Shown here piece by piece: positions 45,597-54,640 of a stretch of DNA of 64,000 bases. The stretch lies in contig SCMY01000003.1 in NCBI GenBank assembly GCA_005502805.1, positions 62,001-126,000 on the forward strand. The letters are read 5' to 3'. This stretch comes from Rhizobiales bacterium 2SD (GTDB taxonomy: Bacteria; Pseudomonadota; Alphaproteobacteria; Rhizobiales; Beijerinckiaceae). The position numbers were made by a program, and so were the translations under genes. The notes beneath the pieces were generated by a model. That model ran no database searches. It was not told the origin of the DNA and was given only the letters and a program-made list of their open reading frames with translations. Every line of letters starts with the position of its first letter. Positions within the stretch are counted from its first letter, which is position 1.

Positions 45597-46148
45597 TCAG
45601 AGCGCGACCCAGCCGGCCGGCGGCTTCCGGCCGGGATGGACGGCGCCGCACTGCTTGCAGGTGCGGGCCTTCTCGTCGGCGAAGAAGGCTTCGTAGAGCG
45701 GCGGCAGATCCTTCACGAGATCCCCGACCTTCAGTTCGATGCGATGCACCAGGCCGTTGCACTCGAAGCAGTACCATTCGAAGCCGTCGACCTGGTCGTC
45801 ATGGCGCGCCGGCTCGACCACGAGCCCGATAGAGCCCTCCTGCGGGCGCTGCGGCGAATGGCGCACATGCGGCGGCAGCAGGAAGACGTCGCCCTCGCGG
45901 ATCGTGACGTCGTAATGCTTCCCGTCATCGACCAGCTTCAGCATCATGTCGCCCTTGAGCTGATAGAAGAACTCCTCGACGGGATCGTCATGGAAATCGG
46001 CGCGCTGGTTCGGCCCGCCCACCACCATCACGGTCATCTGGCCGTCGGAGAACACCTTCTTGTTGCCGACCGGCGGCTTCAGCAGGTGCTCGTTCTCCGC
46101 GATCCACTTCTTGAAGTTGAAAGCCTTCAGCCGTCCTTCGGTCGCCAT
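45597..46148 (-). CDS. nbaC: 3-hydroxyanthranilate 3,4-dioxygenase
   Basis: 183 residues, matching the bacterial enzyme. Catalytic Fe ligands His53, Glu59 (FHDDPVEEFF) and His97 (PPHVRHSPQ). The extra C-terminal rubredoxin-like iron site has Cys127, Cys130, Cys164 and Cys167 (WYCFEC, CKQCG), with spacing as in known bacterial HAO. It opens the aromatic ring of 3-hydroxyanthranilate to 2-amino-3-carboxymuconate semialdehyde. Sits between the DapA-like gene and livK in one operon. Confidence 0.95.
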   Translation of the reverse strand: MATEGRLKAFNFKKWIAENEHLLKPPVGNKKVFSDGQMTVMVVGGPNQRADFHDDPVEEFFYQLKGDMMLKLVDDGKHYDVTIREGDVFLLPPHVRHSPQRPQEGSIGLVVEPARHDDQVDGFEWYCFECNGLVHRIELKVGDLVKDLPPLYEAFFADEKARTCKQCGAVHPGRKPPAGWVAL

Positions 46149-46180
46149 ATCCGTCTCTCCCGTCGTTCAAGCCCTAAGTC

Positions 46181-47161
46181 TCAGCCAGCCTTGGCCAGCG
46201 GTGATCCGGCAAGCTTCAGGCCGCAGCTCTCGAAGGCGGCGCGCGTCGCCGCCTTCTCGGCTTCGGTCAGCTCCAGCAGCGGTGCACGGACGCGCCCGCC
46301 GACCTGGCCGAGCAGCTCCTGCCAGTATTTCTGATGCGCATGCGGCTTCTCGGCCGGCCGCGTCGTGCGCAGCGCCTCGCGCACCGGATTCAGGCTGTCG
46401 CGCACCGCATGGGCCTTCTCGACCTCGCCGGCAAAGGCGAGATCGGTGTACTCACGCATGCGCCGGTCGGCCGCCGTCTGGATCAGATAGGGCGGCGAGG
46501 AGCAGAGATAGACCTGCCAGCCGAGCTCGACGATGTTGTCGAGCCATTCCTCCTCGGAGGCGGTGCTGACCAGAATGCGATCGCCGGCGAGCCGGGTCAG
46601 CTCGGCATACATGGCGCGCGGCACGCTGTACTTGATCGCGACGACGTTCTCGATGTCGGCGAGCCGGTTGCACAGCTGCGGGCTCATCAGATAGCCGGAG
46701 TCAGGGTGGCTCCAGAGCGCGATGCCGATATCGACTTGTTCGGCGATGGTCCGGTAGTACTGGTAGAGCGTCTCGTCCTGCGCCTTGAAGAAGTGCAGCA
46801 GCGGCGCATGCACGACGATGTAGTCGGCGCCGACCTTCTGGGCGTGCTTCGCCAAGTCTATCACGACGTCCATGTTCTGGTCGGAGCAGGACATGATCGT
46901 CTGGCCGCGACCGGCCGTGGCCTCGACAGCGAGCTCGAAGCTGCGCTTGCGTTCCTCGACCGACATCGAGAAGAACTCGCCCTGCTTGCCGGCGATGAAC
47001 AGGCCGTCGATGCCGAGATCGTCGGTCCAGTGCCGGATATTCTCGCGGAAACCGTCCTCGTCGATGGCAAGCGACTGAGTGAAGGGCGTGAGCGCCGCCG
47101 CCCAGATGCCCTTCATATTGGCGCGGGTGTAAGCCTTCGCGTCCTTCCTGGCGTATTTCAT
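46181..47161 (-). CDS. DapA/DHDPS-family lyase or hydratase
   Basis: 326 residues. (beta/alpha)8 lyase with Schiff-base Lys177 in VVAIKYSV and carboxylate-binding GKQGEFFSMS replacing the usual GTTGE. The catalytic Tyr region reads HAPLLHFF instead of the usual PYYN, so the reaction differs from dihydrodipicolinate synthase. GGAG lies 9-12 bases upstream of the ATG. Class I aldolases/hydratases of this group serve several aromatic and sugar-acid pathways. Between the ALDH and dioxygenase genes. Confidence 0.82.
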   Translation of the reverse strand: MKYARKDAKAYTRANMKGIWAAALTPFTQSLAIDEDGFRENIRHWTDDLGIDGLFIAGKQGEFFSMSVEERKRSFELAVEATAGRGQTIMSCSDQNMDVVIDLAKHAQKVGADYIVVHAPLLHFFKAQDETLYQYYRTIAEQVDIGIALWSHPDSGYLMSPQLCNRLADIENVVAIKYSVPRAMYAELTRLAGDRILVSTASEEEWLDNIVELGWQVYLCSSPPYLIQTAADRRMREYTDLAFAGEVEKAHAVRDSLNPVREALRTTRPAEKPHAHQKYWQELLGQVGGRVRAPLLELTEAEKAATRAAFESCGLKLAGSPLAKAG

Positions 47162-47188
47162 CTGGACTGTCTCCCTGTCGCCCGCCGG

Positions 47189-48622
47189 TCAGATCGCCAT
47201 GCGGTGCGAGACGTTCTTGATGATCGTGTAGTGCGAGAGCCCTTCGGCGCCGCCCTCGCGGCCATAGCCGCTGTCCTTGACTCCGCCGAACGGCACCTCG
47301 GCGACCGAGGCCTCCAGCGTGTTGATGGAGACGTTGCCAGCTTCGATCTCGTCGGCGAGACGATCGGCCCGGCTGGCTGAATGGGTGAAGGCATAGGCGG
47401 CGAGGCCGAAGGGCAGGCCGTTCGCCTTGGCGATCGCCTCGTCCAGCGTCGAGACCGGATTGATCACCGCGAGCGGCCCGAACGGCTCCTCGCGCATGAC
47501 CCTGGCATCGTCGGGAACATCGGCGAGCACGGTCACCGGGAAGAAATAGCCGCGATTGCCGATGCGCTCGCCGCCGGCCAGCACGCGGGCGCCCTTGGCT
47601 TTGGCGTCGGCGACCAGCACCTCCATCGCCTCGATGCGGCGATGATTGGCGACCGGACCCATCTGCGTTGCGGCATCGAGGCCGTTGCCGATCACGACCG
47701 AGCGCGCCTTCTCGGCGAAGGTTTTGGCGAAGGCCTCGTAGATCGGCTCCTGCACGAAGAAGCGCGTCGGCGAGGTGCAGACCTGGCCGGCATTGCGCGA
47801 TTTGCGGATAGCCGAGGCCGTCGCCGCCGCGACCGGATCGACATCGTCGCAGACGATCACCGGGGCATGGCCGCCGAGCTCCATCAGCACCGGCTTCATA
47901 TGGTCGGCGGCGATCCGGGTCAGATGCTTGCCGACGGCGGTCGAGCCGGTGAAGGCGATCAGCCGGGTCTGCTCCTGCGGGATCAGATAGGAGGAGATGT
48001 CGGCCGGCACGCCGAAGACGAGGTTGAACACGCCGGGCGGCAGGCCGGCATCGTGCAGGGCGCGGGCGATGTGGAGCGCGCCGGCCGGCGTCTCCTCCGC
48101 CGCCTTCAGGATGATCGAGCAGCCCGCGGCGAGCGCCCCGGCGATCTTGCGCGCCGGCTGGCTCATCGGGAAATTCCAGGGCGAGAAGGCCGCGACCATG
48201 CCGATCGGCTGGTGCATCACGACATATTTGATGCCGGGCTCGCTCGGGATCACCCGTCCATAGGTGCGCTGGCCCTCGGCCGCGTCCCATTCGAAGAACT
48301 CACAGCCGCGGATCACCTCGAGCTGCGCCTGGGCGAAGGGCTTGCCGTGCTCGAGCGTGATCGCATGGGCGATCTCGTCGATGCGGGCGCGCATCAGCGC
48401 CGCGGCCTTGAGCATGATCTCGCCACGGGCGCGCGGCGAGGTCCGGCTCCAGACCTTGAAGCCGTCCTTGGCCGCCGCCAGCGCATCGTCAAGATCGGCG
48501 CGAGCCGCAACGGGAACAGCGCCGATCACGCTCTCGTCGGCCGGATTGAGCACCGGCAGGCTGTCGGAGGTCTTGCGCCAGGCGCCGCCGATATAGAGCT
48601 TGAGATCGGGATAGGCGGTCAT
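47189..48622 (-). CDS. NAD(P)-dependent aldehyde dehydrogenase (semialdehyde type)
   Basis: 477 residues. Cofactor loop FTGSTAVGKHL, general base Glu in LMELGGHAPVIV and nucleophile Cys in NAGQVCTSPTRF; ending EVPFGGVKDSGYGREGG. Most like succinate-semialdehyde/2-aminomuconate-semialdehyde dehydrogenases. It could oxidise the semialdehyde made by the neighbouring dioxygenase directly. First gene of the operon, divergent from a LysR gene. Confidence 0.88.
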   Translation of the reverse strand: MTAYPDLKLYIGGAWRKTSDSLPVLNPADESVIGAVPVAARADLDDALAAAKDGFKVWSRTSPRARGEIMLKAAALMRARIDEIAHAITLEHGKPFAQAQLEVIRGCEFFEWDAAEGQRTYGRVIPSEPGIKYVVMHQPIGMVAAFSPWNFPMSQPARKIAGALAAGCSIILKAAEETPAGALHIARALHDAGLPPGVFNLVFGVPADISSYLIPQEQTRLIAFTGSTAVGKHLTRIAADHMKPVLMELGGHAPVIVCDDVDPVAAATASAIRKSRNAGQVCTSPTRFFVQEPIYEAFAKTFAEKARSVVIGNGLDAATQMGPVANHRRIEAMEVLVADAKAKGARVLAGGERIGNRGYFFPVTVLADVPDDARVMREEPFGPLAVINPVSTLDEAIAKANGLPFGLAAYAFTHSASRADRLADEIEAGNVSINTLEASVAEVPFGGVKDSGYGREGGAEGLSHYTIIKNVSHRMAI

Positions 48623-48689
48623 GAAAAGCCTCGAACGGAGCGGCCAGCGGCGCGATGTCGAGGCATGATGGCTGCGGCCACGGTCATAT

Positions 48690-48717
48690 GGAATTCAGCT
48701 TATTTGTCTGAATTCAG
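48690..48717. promoter_or_regulatory. LysR operator candidate in the divergent promoter
   Basis: GAATTCAG (48691-48698) recurs as GAATTCAG (48710-48717), 19 bp apart; the second copy also forms the palindrome CTGAATTCAG (48708-48717). It lies just before the LysR start and in front of the ALDH operon, the normal place for a LysR binding site. Confidence 0.55.
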
Positions 48718-48738
48718 ATGCTGTGCTTATAAATTGCC

Positions 48739-49647
48739 ATGGCAGTCACACTCCGACAGATCCAGGCCTTCCTCGCCGTCGCGGAACTGGGCACCTTCAC
48801 CAAGGCTGCCGAGCGTCTGCACATGGCGCAGCCGGCGCTGTCGCAATTGGTGCGCGAGCTGGAGCACGAGCTCGGTATCCGCCTGTTCGACCGCACCACC
48901 CGCCGGGTCGAACTGACCGAGGGCGGCCGGGAATTCCAGGGTGCATCGGCCAAGATCGTCCACGATCTCGACCTCGCCATCCAGAACGCCAACGATCTCG
49001 CCGAGCGCCGGCGCGGCCGGATCACTGTCGCCGCTCCGCCCTTGCTGGCGGCGGCGATCCTGCCCGAGGCGATCGCCGAGATGCGCGAGCGCTTTCCCGG
49101 CGTGCAGGTCGCAGTGCTCGATGCCCGCACCGACACGATCATCGAGGCCGTTAGGACGAACCGGGCCGATTGCGGCCTCGGGACCTTCGCCGCCGTCGAG
49201 GACGGCATCGAGCGCATCCCGATGGCGCGCGATCAGCTGATGCTGTTCAGCAGTCCCGGCAGCCGCTTCGCCGGCGCAACGGTGGACTGGCGTGACTTGC
49301 AGAACGAGCCGCTGATCACGCTGACCCGCGACAGCGGCATACGGCTCCTGGTCGAAGTCGCTTACGAGACCGTCGGCATTCCACTCATGCCGGCCTATGA
49401 AGTCTCGCAGATCACCACCGCACTGGCTCTGGTCGAAGCCCGCCTCGGCGTCGCCGTGCTCCCGACCTATGCGCGCGCTGCTGCGCCGCATCGCAGGATC
49501 GTCGCCTACCCGCTGTCGAACCCTGCGATCGCGCGCGATATCGTTATGATCAGGCCCGGCGGCCGCTCGGTACCGCCGGCTCTGGCGACCTTCGAAACGA
49601 TCCTGCGGCGCTATGCCCGCCGTCTCGCGCCCGCGGATGCCGATTGA
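48739..49647 (+). CDS. LysR-family regulator of the amino-aromatic operon
   Basis: 302 residues. HTH FTKAAERLHMAQPALSQLVR then ELEHELGIRLFDRTTRR. The effector domain begins RGRITVAAPPLLAAAILPEA. Divergent from the ALDH-led nine-gene operon with a 116-bp shared gap carrying GAATTCAG repeats, so it very likely controls that operon. Confidence 0.92.
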   Translation: MAVTLRQIQAFLAVAELGTFTKAAERLHMAQPALSQLVRELEHELGIRLFDRTTRRVELTEGGREFQGASAKIVHDLDLAIQNANDLAERRRGRITVAAPPLLAAAILPEAIAEMRERFPGVQVAVLDARTDTIIEAVRTNRADCGLGTFAAVEDGIERIPMARDQLMLFSSPGSRFAGATVDWRDLQNEPLITLTRDSGIRLLVEVAYETVGIPLMPAYEVSQITTALALVEARLGVAVLPTYARAAAPHRRIVAYPLSNPAIARDIVMIRPGGRSVPPALATFETILRRYARRLAPADAD

Positions 49648-49743
49648 TCGGGGGGCGGGGCCATGCGGGCATCACCCCGGGCGTCTTCGCCAGGCGCAGA
49701 GCTGCGCGCTTGCCCGGCTCCGGCGCGGCCCTAGACTGATCCC

Positions 49744-50544
49744 ATGGCACATTCTCTGAAGCCCGGTGCGACACCGGCAGCCGTCTCCGCCGGCCCGAAC
49801 CAGCCGAACCTCGACTCCGACGCGGTCTGGGAGGCCCGGCGCGATCTCGCCGTCTGCTTCCGCATGGCTGCGCGCTATGGCTTCGAGGAGGGCATCTGCA
49901 ACCATTTCTCGGCGCTGGTGCCGGGCTATGACGACCTCTTCATCGTCAATCCTTATGGCTGGGCCTTCCGCGAGCTGACCGCTTCCAAGCTCCTGATCTG
50001 TGACTTCCACGGCAATGTCGTCGCCGGCGAAGGCCAGCCCGAGGCGACCGCCTTCTACATCCACGCCCGCATCCACAAGAACCTGCCGCGCGCCCGCGTC
50101 GCCTTCCACACCCATATGCCCTATGCGACGGCGCTCTCGATGACCGAGGGCGATCCGCTGATCTTCGCCGGGCAGACGGCGCTGAAGTTCTATGGCCGCA
50201 CCGCGGTCGACCGCGACTATAACGGCCTTGCCCTCGACGAGCGCGAGGGCGATCGCATCGCCGGCGCGGTCGGTGAGGCCGATATCGTCTTCATGAGGCA
50301 TCATGGCGTCATGGTGCTCGGCCCGACGATCGCCGAGGCCTGGGATGATCTCTATTATCTCGAGCGCGCCTGCGAGGTGCAGGTGTTGGCGCTCTCGACC
50401 GGCCGTCAGGTGCTGCCGGTGAAGCCCGAGATCGCCGAGGCGGCCTACCAACAGATGCGCGAGGGCGATCCGGAATCGGCGCGCCTGCATCTGGCCTCGA
50501 TCCGCCGCCAGCTCGACGCCGAGGAGCCGGTCTATCGGGATTGA
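49744..50544 (+). CDS. Class II aldolase/adducin-domain protein
   Basis: 266 residues. Zinc-site pattern FEEGICNHFSAL, AFHTHMPYATALS (two His) and MRHHGVMVLG; the general fold FuculA/RhaD/AraD is clear. Members act as sugar-phosphate aldolases, epimerases or decarboxylases. 97 bp after the LysR gene on the same strand; not obviously tied to any pathway here. Confidence 0.85.
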   Translation: MAHSLKPGATPAAVSAGPNQPNLDSDAVWEARRDLAVCFRMAARYGFEEGICNHFSALVPGYDDLFIVNPYGWAFRELTASKLLICDFHGNVVAGEGQPEATAFYIHARIHKNLPRARVAFHTHMPYATALSMTEGDPLIFAGQTALKFYGRTAVDRDYNGLALDEREGDRIAGAVGEADIVFMRHHGVMVLGPTIAEAWDDLYYLERACEVQVLALSTGRQVLPVKPEIAEAAYQQMREGDPESARLHLASIRRQLDAEEPVYRD

Positions 50545-50547
50545 GGC

Positions 50548-52014
50548 TTAGGCGCCGAGCTCCCGCAGCAGCCCATCCAGCCGCGCGATGCCGGCCGCGA
50601 TCTGTGCTTCGTCGAGCGCGGCATAGCCGATGACGAGGCCGGCGCGGCGATCGGGATCGTCCGGCCGGCCGTAGAGCCCGCTGATGCCGTAGAGGCCGAG
50701 CGAGGCGTTTGCAGCTCGTTCCGTCAGTTCGGCCTCGCGCGCTTGCGACAGCCCGTTGATCCAGGCGAGGACATGCAGTCCGGCGTCAGTGCCGACGATG
50801 CTGACGCGCTCGCCCAGCCGCTCACGCAGGGCCTTCAGCAGGGCGACCCGCCGCTCGCCATTGCGGCGCCGGATGCGGCGAACATGCCGCTCATAAGCGC
50901 CGCTTTCGATCAGCTCGGCCAGTGCGGCCTGTTCCAGCTCGGGTGTGTGCCGGTCGACCATGCGCTTGGCCCGGGCGAAGACCTCGCGCAGCGCTGGCGG
51001 CAGGACGAGATAGCCGAGCCGCAAGGTCGGCGAGAGCGTTTTCGAGACCGTGCCGAGATAGATCACGCTGCCGGCCTGGTCGAGCGAGCGCAACGGCGGC
51101 ACCGGGCCGACGCCGTGGCGATATTCGGCGTCGTAGTCGTCCTCGATGATCGCCGCGCCGTGACGGGTCGCCCAGGCGAGCAGTTCCTGCCGGCGCGGCG
51201 CCGACAGGATGCTGCCGAGCGGCAGTTGATGCGAGGGCGTGACGAAGGCGAGCCGCGCTGGCGGCAGTGCAGCGGTCTGCATGCCCTCGCGATCGACCGG
51301 CTGTGGCGAAAGCTCGGCGCCTGCCGTCAGGAAGGCTTGGCGCGCCAGGTTGTAGCCGGGGTCCTCGATCACGACGCGGTCGCCAGGATCGAGCAATAGC
51401 CGCGTGCAGAGATCGAAACCCTGCTGCGAGCCATTGACGACGAGGATGTCGTCGGCCTCGCAGCGCAGACCGCGGGCCCGCCAGAGATAGCCCTGCAGCG
51501 CCACGCGCAGTTCCGGCAGGCCGCGTGGATCGCCATAGCGCAGGCGGGTAGGACGCCTGGTCACCGCATTGGCCAGCGCCCGGCGCCAGGCCAGCGTCGG
51601 AAAGTCGCCGCCGGCCAGCTCGCCATAGCGGAAATCGAGCGCGAAAGGCTGCGGGTTCCAGGGAATGGCTGCAGCCGACGCCAGCCGTCGGCCATAGGCG
51701 GAGAGTGCGGTCGGGCATGACGAGAGGGCGCTTCCCGGTGCAGGCACCTTTTGCGCCAGCCCGACGGCGACTCGGGCACGCGCCCCGGGCCGGGTTTCGA
51801 GATAGCCTTCGGCGGCCAGCTGCTCGAAGGCGGCGGTTACGGTGGTGCGCGAGAGACCCCATTCGGCCGCGAGCGCCCGCGTTGAGGGCAGGCGGGAGCC
51901 AGGCGCATGGACGCCGGCCGCGATCTCACGCTTGATCGCTGCGACGACCCGGCGCTGTGCGCTGGTTTCACTCTCAACTGGTCCAGATAAATTGCTCGAA
52001 ACTGGTCGTTTCAT
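50548..52014 (-). CDS. MocR/PdxR-type GntR regulator with aminotransferase domain
   Basis: 488 residues. N-terminal GntR winged helix (RLPSTRALAAEWGLSRTTVT then AFEQLAAEGYLETR), a linker (about 85-125) and a fold-type I PLP domain with Asn194 (VVNGSQQGF), EDDYDAEYRH and the PLP lysine Lys325 in GTVSKTLSPTLRLG. Such regulators sense PLP or amino acids. Divergent 50 bp from a PaiB-like gene, its probable target. Confidence 0.9.
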   Translation of the reverse strand: MKRPVSSNLSGPVESETSAQRRVVAAIKREIAAGVHAPGSRLPSTRALAAEWGLSRTTVTAAFEQLAAEGYLETRPGARARVAVGLAQKVPAPGSALSSCPTALSAYGRRLASAAAIPWNPQPFALDFRYGELAGGDFPTLAWRRALANAVTRRPTRLRYGDPRGLPELRVALQGYLWRARGLRCEADDILVVNGSQQGFDLCTRLLLDPGDRVVIEDPGYNLARQAFLTAGAELSPQPVDREGMQTAALPPARLAFVTPSHQLPLGSILSAPRRQELLAWATRHGAAIIEDDYDAEYRHGVGPVPPLRSLDQAGSVIYLGTVSKTLSPTLRLGYLVLPPALREVFARAKRMVDRHTPELEQAALAELIESGAYERHVRRIRRRNGERRVALLKALRERLGERVSIVGTDAGLHVLAWINGLSQAREAELTERAANASLGLYGISGLYGRPDDPDRRAGLVIGYAALDEAQIAAGIARLDGLLRELGA

Positions 52015-52064
52015 GCAGGCCAGATTAGCCGCATGAGGACGGCTGCCGCAAGGAGACCTGTTTC

Positions 52065-52694
52065 ATGTACACACCGCCGGCCTTCCGCGTCGACGACCGC
52101 GCCGAGATCCACGCGATGATGCGCGCCTGCCGGCTCGCGACGCTTGTCACGGCAACTGCTGACGGTCTGCTCGCGACGCCGCTGCCGCTGATCCTGGTGG
52201 CGGAGGAGGGCGAGTTCGGCGTGCTCTACGGCCATCTCGCCCGCGCCAATCCGCAATGGAAGGCGGCGGCGATCGGCGAAGCCATGGTGCTGTTCAACGG
52301 GCCCGACGCCTATGTCACGCCGTCCTGGTACGAGACAAAACGCGAGACCGGCAAGGTCGTGCCGACCTGGAACTACCAGGCGGTGCATGCCTATGGCCCG
52401 GCCGAGTTCTTCGACGATCCCGAGCGTCTGCTCGAAGCGGTGACACGCCTTACCAACCTTCACGAAGGCACGCGGGCGCAGCCCTGGGCGGTCGACGATG
52501 CGCCTCCCGAGTTCGTGCAGGCACAACTGCGCGGCATCGTCGGCCTGCGCATCCCGATCAGCCGGCTCGAAGGCAAGCGCAAGATGAGCCAGAACCGCCC
52601 GCAGGCCGACCGCCGTGGCGTCGCCGAGGGGCTGGCCGCGAGCGAGCGGGCCGGCGACCTCGCCGTCGCCGCGATGGTGCCGATCGAAGGCTGA
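52065..52694 (+). CDS. PaiB-family FMN-binding protein
   Basis: 209 residues: MYTPPAFRVDDRAEIHAMMR, YVTPSWYETKRETGKVVPTW then NYQAVHAYG, and the C-terminal KMSQNRPQADRRGV typical of PaiB. AAGGAGACC is a good ribosome site. Members bind FMN and are annotated as negative transcriptional regulators, though an enzymatic role is plausible. Pair with the divergent MocR regulator. Confidence 0.88.
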   Translation: MYTPPAFRVDDRAEIHAMMRACRLATLVTATADGLLATPLPLILVAEEGEFGVLYGHLARANPQWKAAAIGEAMVLFNGPDAYVTPSWYETKRETGKVVPTWNYQAVHAYGPAEFFDDPERLLEAVTRLTNLHEGTRAQPWAVDDAPPEFVQAQLRGIVGLRIPISRLEGKRKMSQNRPQADRRGVAEGLAASERAGDLAVAAMVPIEG

Positions 52695-52697
52695 GGA

Positions 52698-53327
52698 TCA
52701 GTCGTGCGTCTCGCCCTCATAGGGCGTGGCGCGCATCGACGGGCGCTGGTTGAAGCGGTCATACCAGCCGGCGAGCCTTGGCGCCCGCTCGCGGAAATCA
52801 GGCAGGCGGCGGAAGCTCAACCAGGCCAGGGCGGTTGCGAGCCCGATCTGGCCGACGGTCACCGGGCCGTCGAGATCGGCCTGCGTTTCGAGGTAGTCAT
52901 AGGCTTCGAGCAATTTGGTCGTCTGGCCCGCCGCGAGCGCTGGGTAGCGCAGCGCTTCGGGTCGGCGCTCGGTATCCCAGCGTACCGCGATGCCGGCATC
53001 GCAGAGGCCCTGCGCCAGCGCCTGCAGGCGCAGGGCTTGATAGCGCGCCGGCCCGTCGCGCGGGATCAGCGTGCCCACTCCGGCGAGCCGGTCGAGATAG
53101 TCGCAGATCACCACGGAATCGAAGAGCGCGCCGGCATCCGGCGTCAGCAGCACCGGTACCTTGCCGAGCGGGTTCAGCGCGAAGACGGCGTCGTTGCGGT
53201 TGGTCGGGCTGGTCTCGTGATGGACCACGTCGAGGTGCTCGGCCAGACCGACCTCATGAGCGCAGACCAGCACCTTGCGGGCATAGGGCGAATGGCTCTG
53301 ATAGAGCAAAGTGAGCTTGCTGGACAT
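52698..53327 (-). CDS. Glutathione S-transferase
   Basis: 209 residues from ATG 53327, which shares one base with the upstream stop (TGATG). Thioredoxin-like N-domain with SPYARKVLVCAHEVGL, cis-Pro segment NPLGKVPVLL and FDSVVICDYLD; helical C-domain DGPVTVGQIGLATALAWL. Coupled translationally to the diaminopropionate lyase gene, perhaps handling a reactive by-product; role inferred only from position. Confidence 0.88.
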   Translation of the reverse strand: MSSKLTLLYQSHSPYARKVLVCAHEVGLAEHLDVVHHETSPTNRNDAVFALNPLGKVPVLLTPDAGALFDSVVICDYLDRLAGVGTLIPRDGPARYQALRLQALAQGLCDAGIAVRWDTERRPEALRYPALAAGQTTKLLEAYDYLETQADLDGPVTVGQIGLATALAWLSFRRLPDFRERAPRLAGWYDRFNQRPSMRATPYEGETHD

Positions 53328-54523
53328 CACGCGGCCTTCCCTGTGACTTCGGCCGGCGTCAGCCCGACAAGTTCAGCATAGCGCTCCGGATCGGTCGCGC
53401 CCTCGGTGACGACGGCGAAGACGCGCGAGGAGGCGTCGAGTTTCAGCGCCGTGCGCGCCTCAGGATCGCGCAGCGCCGCGAGCAGCCCAGCGAAGCCGGC
53501 CGCGCCGCTTTCACCGGCGACGATCGCGGGGTCGCTGCCGGCCGGGCGCGCCAGCCGGTTCATCGCCTCGACCGCGATCTCGTCTTCGACCGTCATGAAG
53601 GCGTCGGCCGTGCGGGACAGAACCCGCCAGGCGAGCGGCGAGGGGTCATAGCATTCCAGCATCGCCATGACCGTCGGCGCGCCATGGGCGATCTTGGTCG
53701 GCCGCCCGGCGCGGGCGCTCTCGAACAAGCAGGCGGCGCGAGCCGGGTCGACCACGGTGAAGACCGGTCGCTTCTCGCCGAACTCCAACGACAGCTGCGC
53801 CGCGATCGCCGCAGCGATGCCGCCGACGCCGGCCTGAACGAAAACATGGGTCGGCGGCTCCGGCAGCTGCTCGAGGGCCTCGCGGATGATCGCGGTATAG
53901 CCCTGCATCACGAGGCCGGGGATGCGCTCATAGCCGTCCCAGGAGGTGTCGGAGACGGTCGTCCAGCCCTTCTCATTGGCGACACGGGCAGCCTCGACGA
54001 TGGAATCGTCATAAGTGCCGGGAACGCGAACGACCTCTGCACCGAAGCGGGCGATCGCCGCGGCGCGCGGCTCGCTGACGCCGCCATGCATGAAGATCAC
54101 CGACCTGGCTCCGACGAGCTCAGCACCCTGCGCGACCGAGCGGCCATGATTGCCATCGGTGGCGCAGGCGAAGGTCATCCCGGCCGCGATCGCACGAACC
54201 TCGGGTGAGGTCAGGTCTGCCTCGTCGAGGGGCCGCCCGAGCCGCTCGCTCGCCGCCTCCAGCACCAGGCGCGTCACGGCATAGGCGCCGCCGAGCGCCT
54301 TGAAGCTGCCGAGGCCGAGCCGCTGGCCTTCGTCCTTGAGATGCAGCGCGCTGATACCGAGCGATGCCGCAAGGTTCGGCAGGGCCCGCAGCGGCGTCGG
54401 CGCATGCTCGGTCCGTCCGGCGAGATGCCGCTCGATCGCGTCGGCGCCGGCGGGGCCGAGCGTCTGCGCATCGACCGGATGGAGGGGCTGGCGGAAGTCC
54501 GGAAGCTGGTTGAGCAGGAGCAC
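53327..54523 (-). CDS. dpaL: Diaminopropionate ammonia-lyase
   Basis: 398 residues from GTG 54523, chosen for AGAGG upstream and for family length; the frame is open to 54595. PLP-binding Lys75 in LGSFKALGGAYAV, ATDGNHGRSVAQGA, QAGVGGIAAAIAAQ and GESGAAGFAG, all DpaL marks. It breaks 2,3-diaminopropionate to pyruvate and ammonia. Divergent from an Lrp/AsnC gene, likely its regulator. Confidence 0.92.
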   Translation of the reverse strand: MLLLNQLPDFRQPLHPVDAQTLGPAGADAIERHLAGRTEHAPTPLRALPNLAASLGISALHLKDEGQRLGLGSFKALGGAYAVTRLVLEAASERLGRPLDEADLTSPEVRAIAAGMTFACATDGNHGRSVAQGAELVGARSVIFMHGGVSEPRAAAIARFGAEVVRVPGTYDDSIVEAARVANEKGWTTVSDTSWDGYERIPGLVMQGYTAIIREALEQLPEPPTHVFVQAGVGGIAAAIAAQLSLEFGEKRPVFTVVDPARAACLFESARAGRPTKIAHGAPTVMAMLECYDPSPLAWRVLSRTADAFMTVEDEIAVEAMNRLARPAGSDPAIVAGESGAAGFAGLLAALRDPEARTALKLDASSRVFAVVTEGATDPERYAELVGLTPAEVTGKAA

Positions 54524-54640
54524 GGCTTGCCTCTTTGGGGTGTCTAGCCGAAGAGATATTGCAAGCGCGGTGAAAAAGGCGCTGCAATCAGCCACCGGCC
54601 TTGCAAGTTTGTTTCACGATCATTGCCTCTGGAGCTGTGC

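Noticed and set aside
46701..48290. 529-codon minus-strand open frame overlapping the aldehyde dehydrogenase and DapA-like genes
   Set aside because: Same-strand but different frame from two well-supported genes, very Arg/Gly-rich, no domain; a GC-rich shadow.
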